Assembly: GCF_003351765.1 (NCBI RefSeq)
Contig: NZ_CP031229.1
Span: 3,782,001 to 3,846,000, forward strand
DNA length: 64,000 bases
DNA from: Ornithinimicrobium avium
GTDB taxonomy: Bacteria > Actinomycetota > Actinomycetes > Actinomycetales > Dermatophilaceae
Direction: 5' to 3'
Below are positions 25,154 through 33,746 of the stretch, in pieces. Under the pieces are notes generated by a model. That model was not told the DNA's origin. It saw only the letters and a program-made list of their open reading frames with translations, and made no database searches. The stretch's first letter is position 1. The number at the start of each line of letters is the position of its first letter. The position numbers and the translations under genes are program-made.

Positions 25154-26417
25154 TCAGCGCGGCGGCAGCGGTCGGACCACGATCGTCGACGGTGTCGCGC
25201 CGACCCGGGTGAGCACGAGCGTGGCCTCCGGCAGGTCGCGGGCTCCCTTCAGGCGCAGCTCGCCCCGGAAGCGGTCCGGGTCGGTGGGCACGCCGCGCTT
25301 CTTGATCGTGACCCGGCCGTACCCGCGCTCCCGCAGCCAGGCGCGCACGGCCCGGGCGTGCAGGGGCAGGACCTCCTCCACGGCGAACCACCGCGCCCAC
25401 GCAAGGTCGACGACCGCGGGCGCCACGACATACCCCGTCCCGGGGCCGGACTCCCGGCCCTGCACCGCCGCGGCCAGGCTCGCGGTGAGCCCGGCCGCCA
25501 GCACCGTGCGGTCCGGCTCGGCCAGGAACGGCCCGGGCGCCTCGCCCGGCCCCAGCGGCGGGGGCGGGTCCTGCACCGGTGTGACGGTGAGCCAGGAGGT
25601 GCCGACCGCGGTCGAGGTCCCCACGACCGCGCTCACGCCGACCCGGCGGACCGCGGACCCCCACCACAGCGCGCACTCGACCACGGCGCCGTCGACACCC
25701 GCCCACTCGGCCTCGGCCCCCGGGGGTCGGTCCGCGGCCGAGAACCCCGGCGAGAGCTTGACGCCGGCCGCCCGGGCGCGGCCGGCGACCTCCTGGACGT
25801 GCTCCCACGAGGGCGACAGGTCCGAGAGGCGGAACAACCGGCGGGTGCGGCCGCACGCGTCCGCGACGCCGGGGGTGCGGCGGGCCGGGTCGAGCCAGGC
25901 GCCGTCCTCGGGGGAGGGGGACAGCTCCCGGGCGTTCGCCCACCACCACGCGGGCACGGGGGTACGGAGCAAGGTTGTGGGCCGCTGCGGCCGCCACCTC
26001 CTCGTCGCGCTCGACGGCGGTCACCGCCAGGCCCGCGTCGGCGAACGCCACCGCGTCCAGGCCGAGCCCGGCGCCCAGGTCCCACACGTGAGCGACGCCG
26101 GCGTCGAGGAAGCGCTGCGCGTGCCGCCGGGCGACCGCGGGCCGGGTCGCCTGCTCCAGCCCAGGCGCGGTGAGCAGCAGCCGGTCGGCGAGCCGGCCCA
26201 GCCGCTCCCGCCCGCGGGAACGCAGGCGTGACTGGGTCAGCGCCGCCGCCACCAGGGCGGCGTCGGCGCCCTCCCCGCGCAGCCGGCGGGTGAGGGCGAT
26301 CACGTCCTGCTCCTCGTAGTCGGGCAGCGCCGCCAGCAGGTCCGTGCCCTCGGTCCCGTGCAGGCGGCGCATCAGGTCGGCGGCCGAAGGGGCGTCCACC
26401 GGGTCGTCGCGGGTCAC
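25154..26417 (-). pseudogene. THUMP-like SAM-dependent methyltransferase, frameshifted
   Basis: The N-terminal part (GTG 26417; DLLAALPDYEEQDVIALTRR, then SAM motif VWDLGAGLGLDAVAFADAGL and AVERDEEVAAAAAHNL) lies in one frame; the C-terminal part (ANARELSPSPEDGAWLDPAR, RVTIKKRGVPTDPDRFRGEL) in another. The switch is best placed at the repeat GTGGTGGTGGGCG (minus strand, about 25936-25949), where one extra G breaks ARVVV-ANAREL. Removing it restores about 420 residues, a normal length for this family. Divergent from cls. Either a sequencing error or a recent mutation; both halves keep family motifs. Confidence 0.8.
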
Positions 26418-26436
26418 CCGCCCATTGTGCGGCAGC

Positions 26437-26442
26437 TAGATT
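26437..26442 (+). promoter_or_regulatory. -10 box TAGATT, leaderless start of cardiolipin synthase gene
   Basis: TAGATT ends 7 nt before GTG 26450, with no ribosome binding site between. Confidence 0.5.
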
Positions 26443-26449
26443 GGGTTCC

Positions 26450-27709
26450 GTGCCCAGACCCGTCCTCGCCCCCCACGCCCGAGACTGGCTCAAAGACGCC
26501 CGACGCATCGCGGTCCGGACCCTCGCCTGGGGCGTCGCGGGCCAGGTCTCGCTCGCCGCCGCCGTGGTCGCGGCCGACTCGCTGCGCAAGCGCCGCGACG
26601 GCACCGCGCCCGCCGACGAACCCGTCGAGGTGCCGGTCCGCGAGGACCGCATCACCACCTACACCTACGGGCGCGCGCTCTACGACGACATGCTCGCGGC
26701 CATCGAGCGCGCGGAGGACTTCGTCTACCTGGCGTCCTACATCTGGAAGGGCGACGACGTCGGCCAGGAGTTCAAGGACGCCGTCGTGCGGGCCGCCGAC
26801 CGCGGCGTCCTGGTGTGCGTCGTCTTCGACGGGTTCGCCAACCTGGTGGTGCCCCGCGCGTTCACCGAGTTCCCCGAGCAGGTGCACGTGCTGCGCTTCC
26901 CGACGATCCGGCCCGGCCTGCCGCTCATGGACCTGCGCCGGACCGGTCGCGACCACCGCAAGATCCTCGTGGTCGACGGGCGCGTCGGCTTCGTCGGCGG
27001 CTACAACATCGGCTCCCTCTACGCCACCTCCTGGCGCGACACGCACGTGCGGATCGAGGGTCCGGGGGTCTGGGAGCTGCAGAACGCCTTCTCCGACTTC
27101 TGGAACCGGCACCGCAACAAGGGCCACCCGGCGCTGGAGGACAGCGGCAACCCGAGGTGGAACACCGTGGTGCTGGCGGCGCGCAACGAGCCGAGCCGGC
27201 TGGTCTACCCGGTGCGCTCGCTCTACCTCGAGGCGATCGACCGCTCGATGAAGAACGTGTGGATCACGCAGGGCTACTTCATCCCCGACCAGGAGATCCT
27301 CGAGGGGCTGCTCGCGGTGGCCGCCCGCGGGGTCGACGTGCGCGTCATCATGCCCGAGAGGTCCAACCACGTGCTGGCCGACGTGGTCGCGCGCTACTAC
27401 TGGAGCGCGCTGCTCGAGGGCGGGGTGCGGATCTTCCTCTACAAGGACGTCATGGTGCACGCCAAGACAGCGACCGTCGACGGCGCCTGGTCGACCATCG
27501 GGACGGCCAACATCGACCGGCTCTCGCTGCGCGGCAACTACGAGATCAACCTCGAGGTGGTGGACGCCGACCAGGCCGCCACGATGGAGGAGATCTTCCG
27601 CCGCGACCTGCAGAACTGCGAGGAGATCACGCTCGAGAGGTGGCGGGCGCGACCCTGGTACTACCGGGTGCTGGAGCGCTCGCTCCGCCCCCTCGAGGCC
27701 ATGCTCTGA
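26450..27709 (+). CDS. cls: Cardiolipin synthase (phospholipase D family)
   Basis: 419 residues. Two HKD motifs: DHRKILVVDGRVGFVGGYN and VHAKTATVDGAWSTIGTANID. One hydrophobic N-terminal stretch (TLAWGVAGQVSLAAAVVAAD) likely anchors the protein to the membrane. Makes cardiolipin from phosphatidylglycerol or related lipids. I prefer GTG 26450 over TTG 26441 because the -10 box is placed for leaderless initiation there. Confidence 0.88.
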   Translation: MPRPVLAPHARDWLKDARRIAVRTLAWGVAGQVSLAAAVVAADSLRKRRDGTAPADEPVEVPVREDRITTYTYGRALYDDMLAAIERAEDFVYLASYIWKGDDVGQEFKDAVVRAADRGVLVCVVFDGFANLVVPRAFTEFPEQVHVLRFPTIRPGLPLMDLRRTGRDHRKILVVDGRVGFVGGYNIGSLYATSWRDTHVRIEGPGVWELQNAFSDFWNRHRNKGHPALEDSGNPRWNTVVLAARNEPSRLVYPVRSLYLEAIDRSMKNVWITQGYFIPDQEILEGLLAVAARGVDVRVIMPERSNHVLADVVARYYWSALLEGGVRIFLYKDVMVHAKTATVDGAWSTIGTANIDRLSLRGNYEINLEVVDADQAATMEEIFRRDLQNCEEITLERWRARPWYYRVLERSLRPLEAML

Positions 27710-27728
27710 GCGAACATCGTCATTTTTC

Positions 27729-27755
27729 TTAGCACTCGGCTTGACCGAGTGCTAA
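27729..27755. promoter_or_regulatory. CIRCE operator 1 (HrcA), perfect
   Basis: TTAGCACTC (27729-27737), 9-bp spacer, GAGTGCTAA (27747-27755): the exact CIRCE inverted repeat bound by the heat-shock repressor HrcA. The groES -35 box TTGACC lies across its spacer. Confidence 0.97.
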
Positions 27756-27769
27756 CGAATGCCTAGATT
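27741..27769 (+). promoter_or_regulatory. groESL promoter
   Basis: -35 TTGACC (27741-27746), 17-bp spacer, -10 TAGATT (27764-27769). Start of transcription is expected near 27776, inside the second CIRCE element. Confidence 0.85.
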
Positions 27770-27774
27770 CAGAC

Positions 27775-27801
27775 TTAGCACTCGGGGCACGCAAGTGCCA
27801 G
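27775..27801. promoter_or_regulatory. CIRCE operator 2 (HrcA), degenerate
   Basis: TTAGCACTC (27775-27783), 9 bp, AAGTGCCAG (27793-27801): one perfect arm and one with three mismatches to GAGTGCTAA. Two operators 19 bp apart (end to start) bracket the -10 box. Confidence 0.8.
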
Positions 27802-27868
27802 CCGCGGACGCGGCCGACCCCCGCGACGGCGGTCGAGCCCGTGGCGAGTGACCGCACCACACGACCAT

Positions 27869-27889
27869 GCCGGGCGTCCCTCGCCCGGC
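27869..27889 (+). promoter_or_regulatory. 5' UTR hairpin before groES
   Basis: GCCGGGCG-TCCCT-CGCCCGGC, 8 perfect pairs with a 5-nt loop, ending 20 nt before the groES GTG. Possibly stabilises the mRNA or tunes translation. Confidence 0.4.
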
Positions 27890-27909
27890 TCACGAAAGGG
27901 AAGGTAACC

Positions 27910-28206
27910 GTGTCGGTTTCCATCAAGCCGCTCGAGGACCGCATCGTCGTCCAGGCCGTCGAGGCCGAGCAGACCACCGCGTCCGGCCTCGTCATCCCGG
28001 ACACCGCCAAGGAGAAGCCCCAGGAGGGCGAGGTCCTGGCCGTCGGCCCGGGCCGCTGGAACGAGGACGGCGACGAGCGCGTCCCCATGGACGTCAAGGT
28101 CGGCGACCGCGTCATCTACAGCAAGTACGGCGGCACCGAGATCAAGCACGGCGGCACCGAGTACCTGATCCTGTCGGCGCGCGACGTGCTCGCGATCGTC
28201 GGCTGA
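27910..28206 (+). CDS. groES: Co-chaperonin GroES
   Basis: 98 residues from GTG 27910 behind a purine-rich AAAGGGAAGG site. IKPLEDRIVVQAVEAEQTT, the mobile loop TASGLVIPDTAKEKPQEGEV and the GDRVIYSKYGGTEIKHGG segment are standard. Caps the GroEL ring. Controlled by two CIRCE elements. Confidence 0.97.
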   Translation: MSVSIKPLEDRIVVQAVEAEQTTASGLVIPDTAKEKPQEGEVLAVGPGRWNEDGDERVPMDVKVGDRVIYSKYGGTEIKHGGTEYLILSARDVLAIVG

Positions 28207-28244
28207 CAGCCCCGGATCTCATTGAGCAGTACCAGCACCTGAGC

Positions 28245-28286
28245 CGCCCCGTCCCACCCGCCCGCGCGGCGCGGTGAGACGGGGCG
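28245..28286 (+). promoter_or_regulatory. Intercistronic hairpin between groES and groEL
   Basis: CGCCCCGTC (28245-28253) pairs with GACGGGGCG (28278-28286), 9 perfect pairs. It may allow partial termination or processing so that groES and groEL are made at different levels. Confidence 0.45.
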
Positions 28287-28326
28287 CTCGCGTGCACCAC
28301 CCCATACCCGAAAGGAGCTGTTCGCC

Positions 28327-29928
28327 ATGGCGAAGCAGCTGGAGTTCAACGACAACGCCCGCAAGGCGCTGGAGCGCGGTGTCGACGCGCTGGCCAACGC
28401 GGTGAAGGTGACGCTGGGTCCCAAGGGCCGCAACGTCGTCCTCGACAAGAAGTGGGGAGCCCCCACGATCACCAACGACGGCGTGACCATCGCGCGCGAG
28501 GTCGAGCTGGACGACCCCTACGAGAACCTCGGGGCGCAGCTGGCCAAGGAGGTCGCGACCAAGACCAACGACGTCGCCGGCGACGGGACCACCACCGCGA
28601 CGGTGCTGGCCCAGGCGATGGTCAAGGAAGGCCTGCGCAACGTGGCGGCGGGTGCCTCGCCGTCCGGCCTGAAGCGAGGCATCGACAAGGCGGTCGCCGC
28701 GGTCAACGACCGTCTCCTGGAGAACGCCCACGAGCTCGAGGGCCGCGACCACATCGCCCAGGTCGCCAGCCTGTCCGCCCAGGACCAGGTGATCGGCGAG
28801 CTCATCGCCGACGCCTTCGACAAGGTCGGCAAGGACGGCGTGATCACCGTCGAGGAGTCCTCGACCACGGCCATGGAGCTGGAGTTCACCGAGGGGATGC
28901 AGTTCGACAAGGGCTACCTCTCGCCGTACTTCGTCTCTGACGCCGAGCGGATGGAGGCCGTCCTCGAGGACGCACTCGTCCTGCTCCACCAGGGCAAGAT
29001 CTCCGCGGTGGCCGACCTGCTGCCGCTGCTGGAGAAGGTCGTCGGCGCGAGCAAGCCGCTGCTCGTCATCGCCGAGGACGTCGAGGGCGAGGCGCTCTCC
29101 ACGCTGGTCGTCAACAAGATCCGCGGCACCTTCAACGCGGTCGCGGTCAAGGCGCCCGGGTTCGGCGACCGCCGCAAGGCGACGCTGCAGGACATGGCGA
29201 TCCTCACCGGCGGCCAGGTCGTCGCCGAGGAGGTCGGCCTCAAGCTCGACCAGGTCGGGCTCGAGGTCCTCGGCACCGCGCGCCGGGTCGTGGCCACGAA
29301 GGACTCGACCACGATCGTGGACGGCGGCGGCGACCAGCAGGCGGTCAGCGACCGGGTCGCGCAGCTGCAGGCCGAGGCCGAGTCCACCGACAGCGACTGG
29401 GACCGCGAGAAGCTCCAGGAGCGCATCGCCAAGCTGGCCGGCGGGGTGTGCCTGATCAAGGTGGGCGCGCACACCGAGGTCGAGCTCAAGGAGAAGAAGC
29501 ACCGCATCGAGGACGCCGTGTCGGCCACCCGCGCGGCCATCGAGGAGGGCATCGTCCCCGGCGGTGGCAGCGCGCTGCTGCACGCCGCGGTGGCGATCGA
29601 CGAGCTCGACCTGACCTCCGACGAGGCGGTCGGCGCCCAGATCGTGCGCAAGGCCGCCGCCGAGCCGCTGCGCTGGATCGCCGAGAACGCCGGGCTCCAG
29701 GGCTACGTCGCCACCGCCAAGGTGAGCGAGATGCCGCTGGGCCAGGGCCTCAACGCCGCGACCGGCGAGTACGGCGACCTGGTCGCGCAGGGCGTCGTCG
29801 ACCCGGTCAAGGTGACCCGCTCGGCGCTGCGCAACGCCGCGTCGATCGCGGCCATGGTGCTGTCCACCGAGACCCTCGTGGTGGACAAGCCCGAGGACGA
29901 GGACGACCAGCACGGTCACAGCCACTGA
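28327..29928 (+). CDS. groEL: Chaperonin GroEL (His-rich C-terminus, GroEL1 type)
   Basis: 533 residues. VTLGPKGRNVVLDKKWGAPT and AGDGTTTATVLAQAMV are the nucleotide-binding blocks, and AAIEEGIVPGGGSALLHA the equatorial signature. The tail ends DEDDQHGHSH instead of the Gly-Gly-Met repeat, as in actinobacterial GroEL1 encoded beside groES. A second groEL with a GGM tail usually exists elsewhere. RBS AAAGGAG precedes ATG 28327. Confidence 0.97.
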   Translation: MAKQLEFNDNARKALERGVDALANAVKVTLGPKGRNVVLDKKWGAPTITNDGVTIAREVELDDPYENLGAQLAKEVATKTNDVAGDGTTTATVLAQAMVKEGLRNVAAGASPSGLKRGIDKAVAAVNDRLLENAHELEGRDHIAQVASLSAQDQVIGELIADAFDKVGKDGVITVEESSTTAMELEFTEGMQFDKGYLSPYFVSDAERMEAVLEDALVLLHQGKISAVADLLPLLEKVVGASKPLLVIAEDVEGEALSTLVVNKIRGTFNAVAVKAPGFGDRRKATLQDMAILTGGQVVAEEVGLKLDQVGLEVLGTARRVVATKDSTTIVDGGGDQQAVSDRVAQLQAEAESTDSDWDREKLQERIAKLAGGVCLIKVGAHTEVELKEKKHRIEDAVSATRAAIEEGIVPGGGSALLHAAVAIDELDLTSDEAVGAQIVRKAAAEPLRWIAENAGLQGYVATAKVSEMPLGQGLNAATGEYGDLVAQGVVDPVKVTRSALRNAASIAAMVLSTETLVVDKPEDEDDQHGHSH

Positions 29929-29962
29929 CAGGCGGCTCCGGCGCCTCGCGCGCAGGTGACCA

Positions 29963-30000
29963 CGAGGCCCTTGTCCCGGTACTCCGGGGCGGGGGCCTCG
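29963..30000 (+). terminator. Terminator after groEL
   Basis: CGAGGCCC (29963-29970) pairs with GGGCCTCG (29993-30000), with inner CCCG/CGGG pairing. No T-run. The rest of the gap to 30141 shows nothing else that I can identify. Confidence 0.6.
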
Positions 30001-30141
30001 CCCGTGCCGACGGCGGCGCGCAGGGTGAGGTATTCCCTGCCGGACGGTCCTGTGGCATCCTTGGGCCGTCGCTCCCGCACGGGGCGGTCCCGGGGGATCG
30101 CCACTCACCGCAGCAGGGTCCGCTGAAGAGGAGGTAACCGG

Positions 30142-30831
30142 GTGACGATGCCCCGCGCCGCGGCGGCCCTGAGCACCGATCTCGACGCGCCACCGCCGGC
30201 GCGCAGGATCCGCGTCGTCTCTGCGCCGGTGGGTGCCACGGACGTGCAGGAGGACGGGCGACCGGCTGCCGTCGGCGAGATGCGCCCGTTCGTCGAGGCC
30301 GCCCGGTCGGGCGACCCCGTCGCCCGGGAGCACCTGCTCGGGGCCGTGCTCCAGGTCGCCCACCGCTACGCCAGGGCGCGGCTGGGGACCTATCCCGCAG
30401 CCGCGGAGGTCGCCGCCGACGTCGCGCAGGAGGTGGGCATGGCGGTGCTCACCGCGCTCCCGGACTACGACGACCGTGGAGCGCCCTTCGAGGCCTTCGT
30501 CTACCGTGTCGCCTCCCACAAGGTCGCCGACGCCCAGCGGGCGCACGCCCGGGCGCCCGTGACCGCCGACCACGTCGAGTCGCCGCTCTTCGAGGGCCGT
30601 GTCGCCTCCGCGGAGACGCACGTGGTCGACAGGGACGAGGCGCGACGCGCCTGGGACCTGCTGGAGACGCTCTCGGACCGGCACCGCGAGGTGCTTGTCC
30701 TGCGCGTCGCCGTAGGACTGAGCGCGGTGGAGACCGCGTACGCGCTGGGGATGACTCCTGGTAGCGTCCGCGTCGCGCAGCACCGCGCCCTCGGGGAACT
30801 TCGGGCCCGCTGGAAGGGAGCCGACCGATGA
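30142..30831 (+). CDS. ECF sigma factor, SigD/ShbA type
   Basis: 229 residues from GTG 30142 with AGAGGAGG 7 nt upstream. Region 2 (YPAAAEVAADVAQEVGMAVL, FEAFVYRVASHKVADAQR) and region 4 (LETLSDRHREVLVLRVAVGL, MTPGSVRVAQHRALGELR) are complete. The position between groESL and guaB, with a membrane protein overlapping its stop, is that of mycobacterial sigD and Streptomyces shbA; ShbA drives the principal sigma gene hrdB, so a housekeeping role is possible. Confidence 0.88.
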   Translation: MTMPRAAAALSTDLDAPPPARRIRVVSAPVGATDVQEDGRPAAVGEMRPFVEAARSGDPVAREHLLGAVLQVAHRYARARLGTYPAAAEVAADVAQEVGMAVLTALPDYDDRGAPFEAFVYRVASHKVADAQRAHARAPVTADHVESPLFEGRVASAETHVVDRDEARRAWDLLETLSDRHREVLVLRVAVGLSAVETAYALGMTPGSVRVAQHRALGELRARWKGADR

Positions 30832-32138
30832 ACCTCGGTGGAGTGGCCAGGACGGACCGGATCCTGGACGAGCTGGGTGGGAGGCTGGACTGTTCCGCGA
30901 CCGCCGACGACGACGTCGTCGCCGCGCTGGCGGCGTGGGTCGGGCAGCTCGACGAGCTGCCCGTTGCCACCCGGCGGGGACGTCACCGCGCCGCGCGAGG
31001 ACGACGGATGCGCGGCATCCTCGGCGGCGGAGCCGTCGTGCTCGCGACCCTCTCGGGCGCCTCGGTGGCCGCCGCGCTCACCGGCGCGGAGGTGCCTGCG
31101 ATGACGAGCTTCGGCCGCGCGGTCGTGGAGATGGTCCCGGGAGACGTCCTGCATCAGCCAGCGGTCGTCCCCCGGGGGGAGGACCCCCTGGCGGAGAAGG
31201 CGGACGACGGTGCCGGTGCGGACGCGGCCGGTCCGCGCCCGGAGAACCCCGCCACCGCGGCCGCCGGCGACGCCTCGACCGAGGGCGCGGCGGCGGTGCC
31301 GCCCCTGCTGGAGCGCGCCGGGGACGTGCGCACCACGCCGGCCCGGTCCACCGGTCCGGCGACGACGGACGGCGAGGCGCCGGCCGTCGCAGGTGACCTG
31401 TCCGGGCACGTCGGGGTCGTGGACGCGGCCGACGGGCTGCCCCCCTCGGCCGCGGGTCTCGACACCCGGTCGTGGTCTCGCGGCAGGTGGACAGCTCCCG
31501 GTCAGCAGAAGAAGGCCGCCCGCAGCCTGTTGCCGCCCCAGCGCGAGCGGGTCCTGCCGGGTCTGGGATGGGTCGGGGCGGGACCGTCCGGGCCGTCCGC
31601 GGGCGACCCGACGGCCGCGCAGGGCGCTGCGGCCGAGGCGCCCGTGCAGCATCCGAGCGCCGGTCGGGGCAGGCCCGCCACGCCGCCCGGCCAGCTGCGG
31701 CCGGTCGAGGTCGCCGCCGAGCGCGGACGGCTGTCCTCCACGCCGCCGGGCCAGGCGGTCAGGGAGCAGGTGCCGCCGGGCCAGGCGGTCAGGGAGCAGG
31801 TGCCGCCGGGCCAGGCGGTCAAGGAGCAGGTGCCTCCCGGCCAGGCGGTCAAGGAGCAGGTGCCTCCCGGCCAGGCGGTCAGGGAGCAGGTGCCTCCCGG
31901 CCAGGCGGCCAAGAAGCAGATGCCTCCCGGCCAGGCGGTCAAGGAGCAGGTGCCTCCCGGCCAGGCGGTCAAGGAGCAGGTGCCTCCCGGCCAGGCGGCC
32001 AAGAAGCAGGTGCCCGCGGACCCGGCGACCTTGAAGCAGGTGCCCCCTACCCCGGCGGATGGCGATCCCCTGGCCGAGCAGGGCACGCAGGCCGAGGGTC
32101 CGGCCGCGCCCCCTGCGGAGCGACCCTCCTCGCCGTGA
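30828..32138 (+). CDS. RsdA-like membrane anti-sigma factor with extracellular tandem repeats
   Basis: 436 residues; ATG overlaps the sigD-type stop. The N-terminus (ARTDRILDELGGRL, then DDDVVAALAAWVGQL) resembles the sigma-binding segment of mycobacterial RsdA. One transmembrane helix follows (about 63-85, GILGGGAVVLATLSGASVAA), then a long Pro/Ala/Gly-rich extracellular part with nine near-perfect copies of PPGQAV(R/K)EQV-type decapeptides and one decayed copy (about 306-405). Anti-sigma D proteins are released by regulated proteolysis; the repeat arm is unlike the mycobacterial tail and may reach into the cell wall. Confidence 0.75.
   Translation: MNLGGVARTDRILDELGGRLDCSATADDDVVAALAAWVGQLDELPVATRRGRHRAARGRRMRGILGGGAVVLATLSGASVAAALTGAEVPAMTSFGRAVVEMVPGDVLHQPAVVPRGEDPLAEKADDGAGADAAGPRPENPATAAAGDASTEGAAAVPPLLERAGDVRTTPARSTGPATTDGEAPAVAGDLSGHVGVVDAADGLPPSAAGLDTRSWSRGRWTAPGQQKKAARSLLPPQRERVLPGLGWVGAGPSGPSAGDPTAAQGAAAEAPVQHPSAGRGRPATPPGQLRPVEVAAERGRLSSTPPGQAVREQVPPGQAVREQVPPGQAVKEQVPPGQAVKEQVPPGQAVREQVPPGQAAKKQMPPGQAVKEQVPPGQAVKEQVPPGQAAKKQVPADPATLKQVPPTPADGDPLAEQGTQAEGPAAPPAERPSSP
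31743..32042 (+). repeat. 30-bp in-frame tandem repeat, ten copies
   Basis: Nine almost identical 30-bp units (31743-32012) and one degenerate unit to 32042. Each encodes PPGQA(V/A)(R/K)(E/K)Q(V/M). The first three units begin CCGCCGGGCCAGGCGGTC, the next six CCTCCCGGCCAGGCGGTC or GCC, so two subfamilies were amplified. Copy number is likely to vary between strains. Confidence 0.95.
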
Positions 32139-32176
32139 CGTCGACGGGCGTGGGGGAGCGGCGGACGCCCGGCAAC

Positions 32177-32182
32177 TAGAAT
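32177..32182 (+). promoter_or_regulatory. -10 box TAGAAT, leaderless start of guaB
   Basis: TAGAAT ends 7 nt before ATG 32190; no ribosome binding site. Confidence 0.5.
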
Positions 32183-32189
32183 CCGCAGC

Positions 32190-33710
32190 ATGCTCCCCGT
32201 CGACGACAGCTCCTCCGTGCCCGCCGCGTTCGCGCGCCTCGGTCTCACCTACGACGACGTCCTGCTCCTGCCGGGCGACACCGACCTCGCGCCGGCCGAG
32301 ATCGACACGACCAGCAGGCTGACGCGGGAGATCTCGCTGAAGGTCCCGCTGGTCTCGGCGGCGATGGACACCGTCACCGAGTCACGGATGGCGATCGCGA
32401 TGGCGCGCCAGGGCGGCATCGGCATCCTGCACCGCAACCTGTCGGTGGAGGACCAGGCCATGCAGGTCGACCTGGTCAAGCGCACGCAGACCGGGCGCAT
32501 CTCCAGGCCGGTGACGATCGGACCCGACGCCACCCTCGAGGAGCTCGACCAGGTCTGCGGGCAGTACCGCGTCTCGGGCCTGCCGGTCGTGGCGCAGGAC
32601 GGCCTGCTGCTGGGCATCTGCACCAACCGGGACCTGCGCTTCACCCCGGTCGCCGAGTGGGAGCACACGCTCGTGCGTGACGTCATGACGCCGACCCCGC
32701 TGGTCACCGCACCCGCCGACGTCTCGCGCGAGGACGCCACCGCCATCCTGCGGGCGCACAAGCGGGAGCGACTGCCGCTGGTCGACGACGCCGGGCGCCT
32801 CGTCGGGCTCATCACGGTCAAGGACTTCGTCAAGTCCGAGCAGTACCCCTACGCGAGCAAGGACGGCGACGGCCGCCTGCTCGTCGGTGCCGCCATCGGC
32901 TACTTCGGCGACGCGTGGGAGCGTGCGTCCACCCTCGTCGAGGCCGGCGTCGACGTGCTCGTCGCCGACACCGCCCACGGGCACGTGCGGATGCTCGTCG
33001 AGATGGTCCAGCGGCTCAAGTCCGACCCCGCCACCCGGCACGTCCAGGTCATCGGCGGCAACGTGGCCACGGGCGCCGGCGCGCTCGCCTTCGCCGAGGC
33101 CGGGGCGGACGCGGTCAAGGTCGGGGTCGGTCCGGGTGCCATCTGCACCACCCGCATCGTGACGGGGGTCGGGGTGCCGCAGCTCACCGCGGTGCACGAG
33201 GCCGCCCAGGCGGTCCGGTCCCTCGGCCTGCCCGTCATCGCCGACGGCGGCATGAAGTTCTCCGGCGACATCGCCAAGGCTCTCGTCGCCGGAGCCGAGG
33301 CGGTGATGATGGGTTCGATGCTGGCCGGGTGCGAGGAGACCCCCGGCGAGCTCATCTTCGTCAACGGCAAGCAGTTCAAGAGCTACCGCGGGATGGGGTC
33401 GCTGGCCGCGATGAGCTCGCGCGGCAAGAAGTCCTTCTCCAAGGACCGCTACTTCCAGGCCGAGGTGACCAGCGACGACGAGCTGGTCCCCGAGGGTGTC
33501 GAGGGCAAGGTCGCCTACCGCGGCGCGGTCAGCGCCGTCGTGCACCAGATGACCGGCGGTCTGCGGCAGGCGATGTTCTACGTCGGCGCGCGCACCGTGC
33601 CCGAGCTGCGGGACAAGGGACGATTCGTGCGCATCACCCAGGCCAGCCTGCAGGAGTCGCACGCCCACGACATCGAGATGACGGCGGAGGCGCCCAACTA
33701 CAGCCGCTGA
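32190..33710 (+). CDS. guaB: IMP dehydrogenase GuaB
   Basis: 506 residues. Converts IMP to XMP, the committed step to GTP. Catalytic cysteine loop VGPGAICTTRIVTGVG, phosphate-binding IADGGMKFSGDIAKAL, flap residues GVEGKVAYRG, and two CBS domains (about 100-220; VMTPTPLVTAP). Complete. Followed by a convergent LigB-type gene and then guaB3. Confidence 0.97.
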   Translation: MLPVDDSSSVPAAFARLGLTYDDVLLLPGDTDLAPAEIDTTSRLTREISLKVPLVSAAMDTVTESRMAIAMARQGGIGILHRNLSVEDQAMQVDLVKRTQTGRISRPVTIGPDATLEELDQVCGQYRVSGLPVVAQDGLLLGICTNRDLRFTPVAEWEHTLVRDVMTPTPLVTAPADVSREDATAILRAHKRERLPLVDDAGRLVGLITVKDFVKSEQYPYASKDGDGRLLVGAAIGYFGDAWERASTLVEAGVDVLVADTAHGHVRMLVEMVQRLKSDPATRHVQVIGGNVATGAGALAFAEAGADAVKVGVGPGAICTTRIVTGVGVPQLTAVHEAAQAVRSLGLPVIADGGMKFSGDIAKALVAGAEAVMMGSMLAGCEETPGELIFVNGKQFKSYRGMGSLAAMSSRGKKSFSKDRYFQAEVTSDDELVPEGVEGKVAYRGAVSAVVHQMTGGLRQAMFYVGARTVPELRDKGRFVRITQASLQESHAHDIEMTAEAPNYSR

Positions 33711-33746
33711 GCCGCCGGTCGTCGCGTCGGGGCGGTCGGTCCCGGC

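Noticed and set aside
31743..32042. 30-bp direct repeats considered as a CRISPR array
   Set aside because: The units are contiguous without spacers and are in frame within a coding sequence, so this is a protein repeat.
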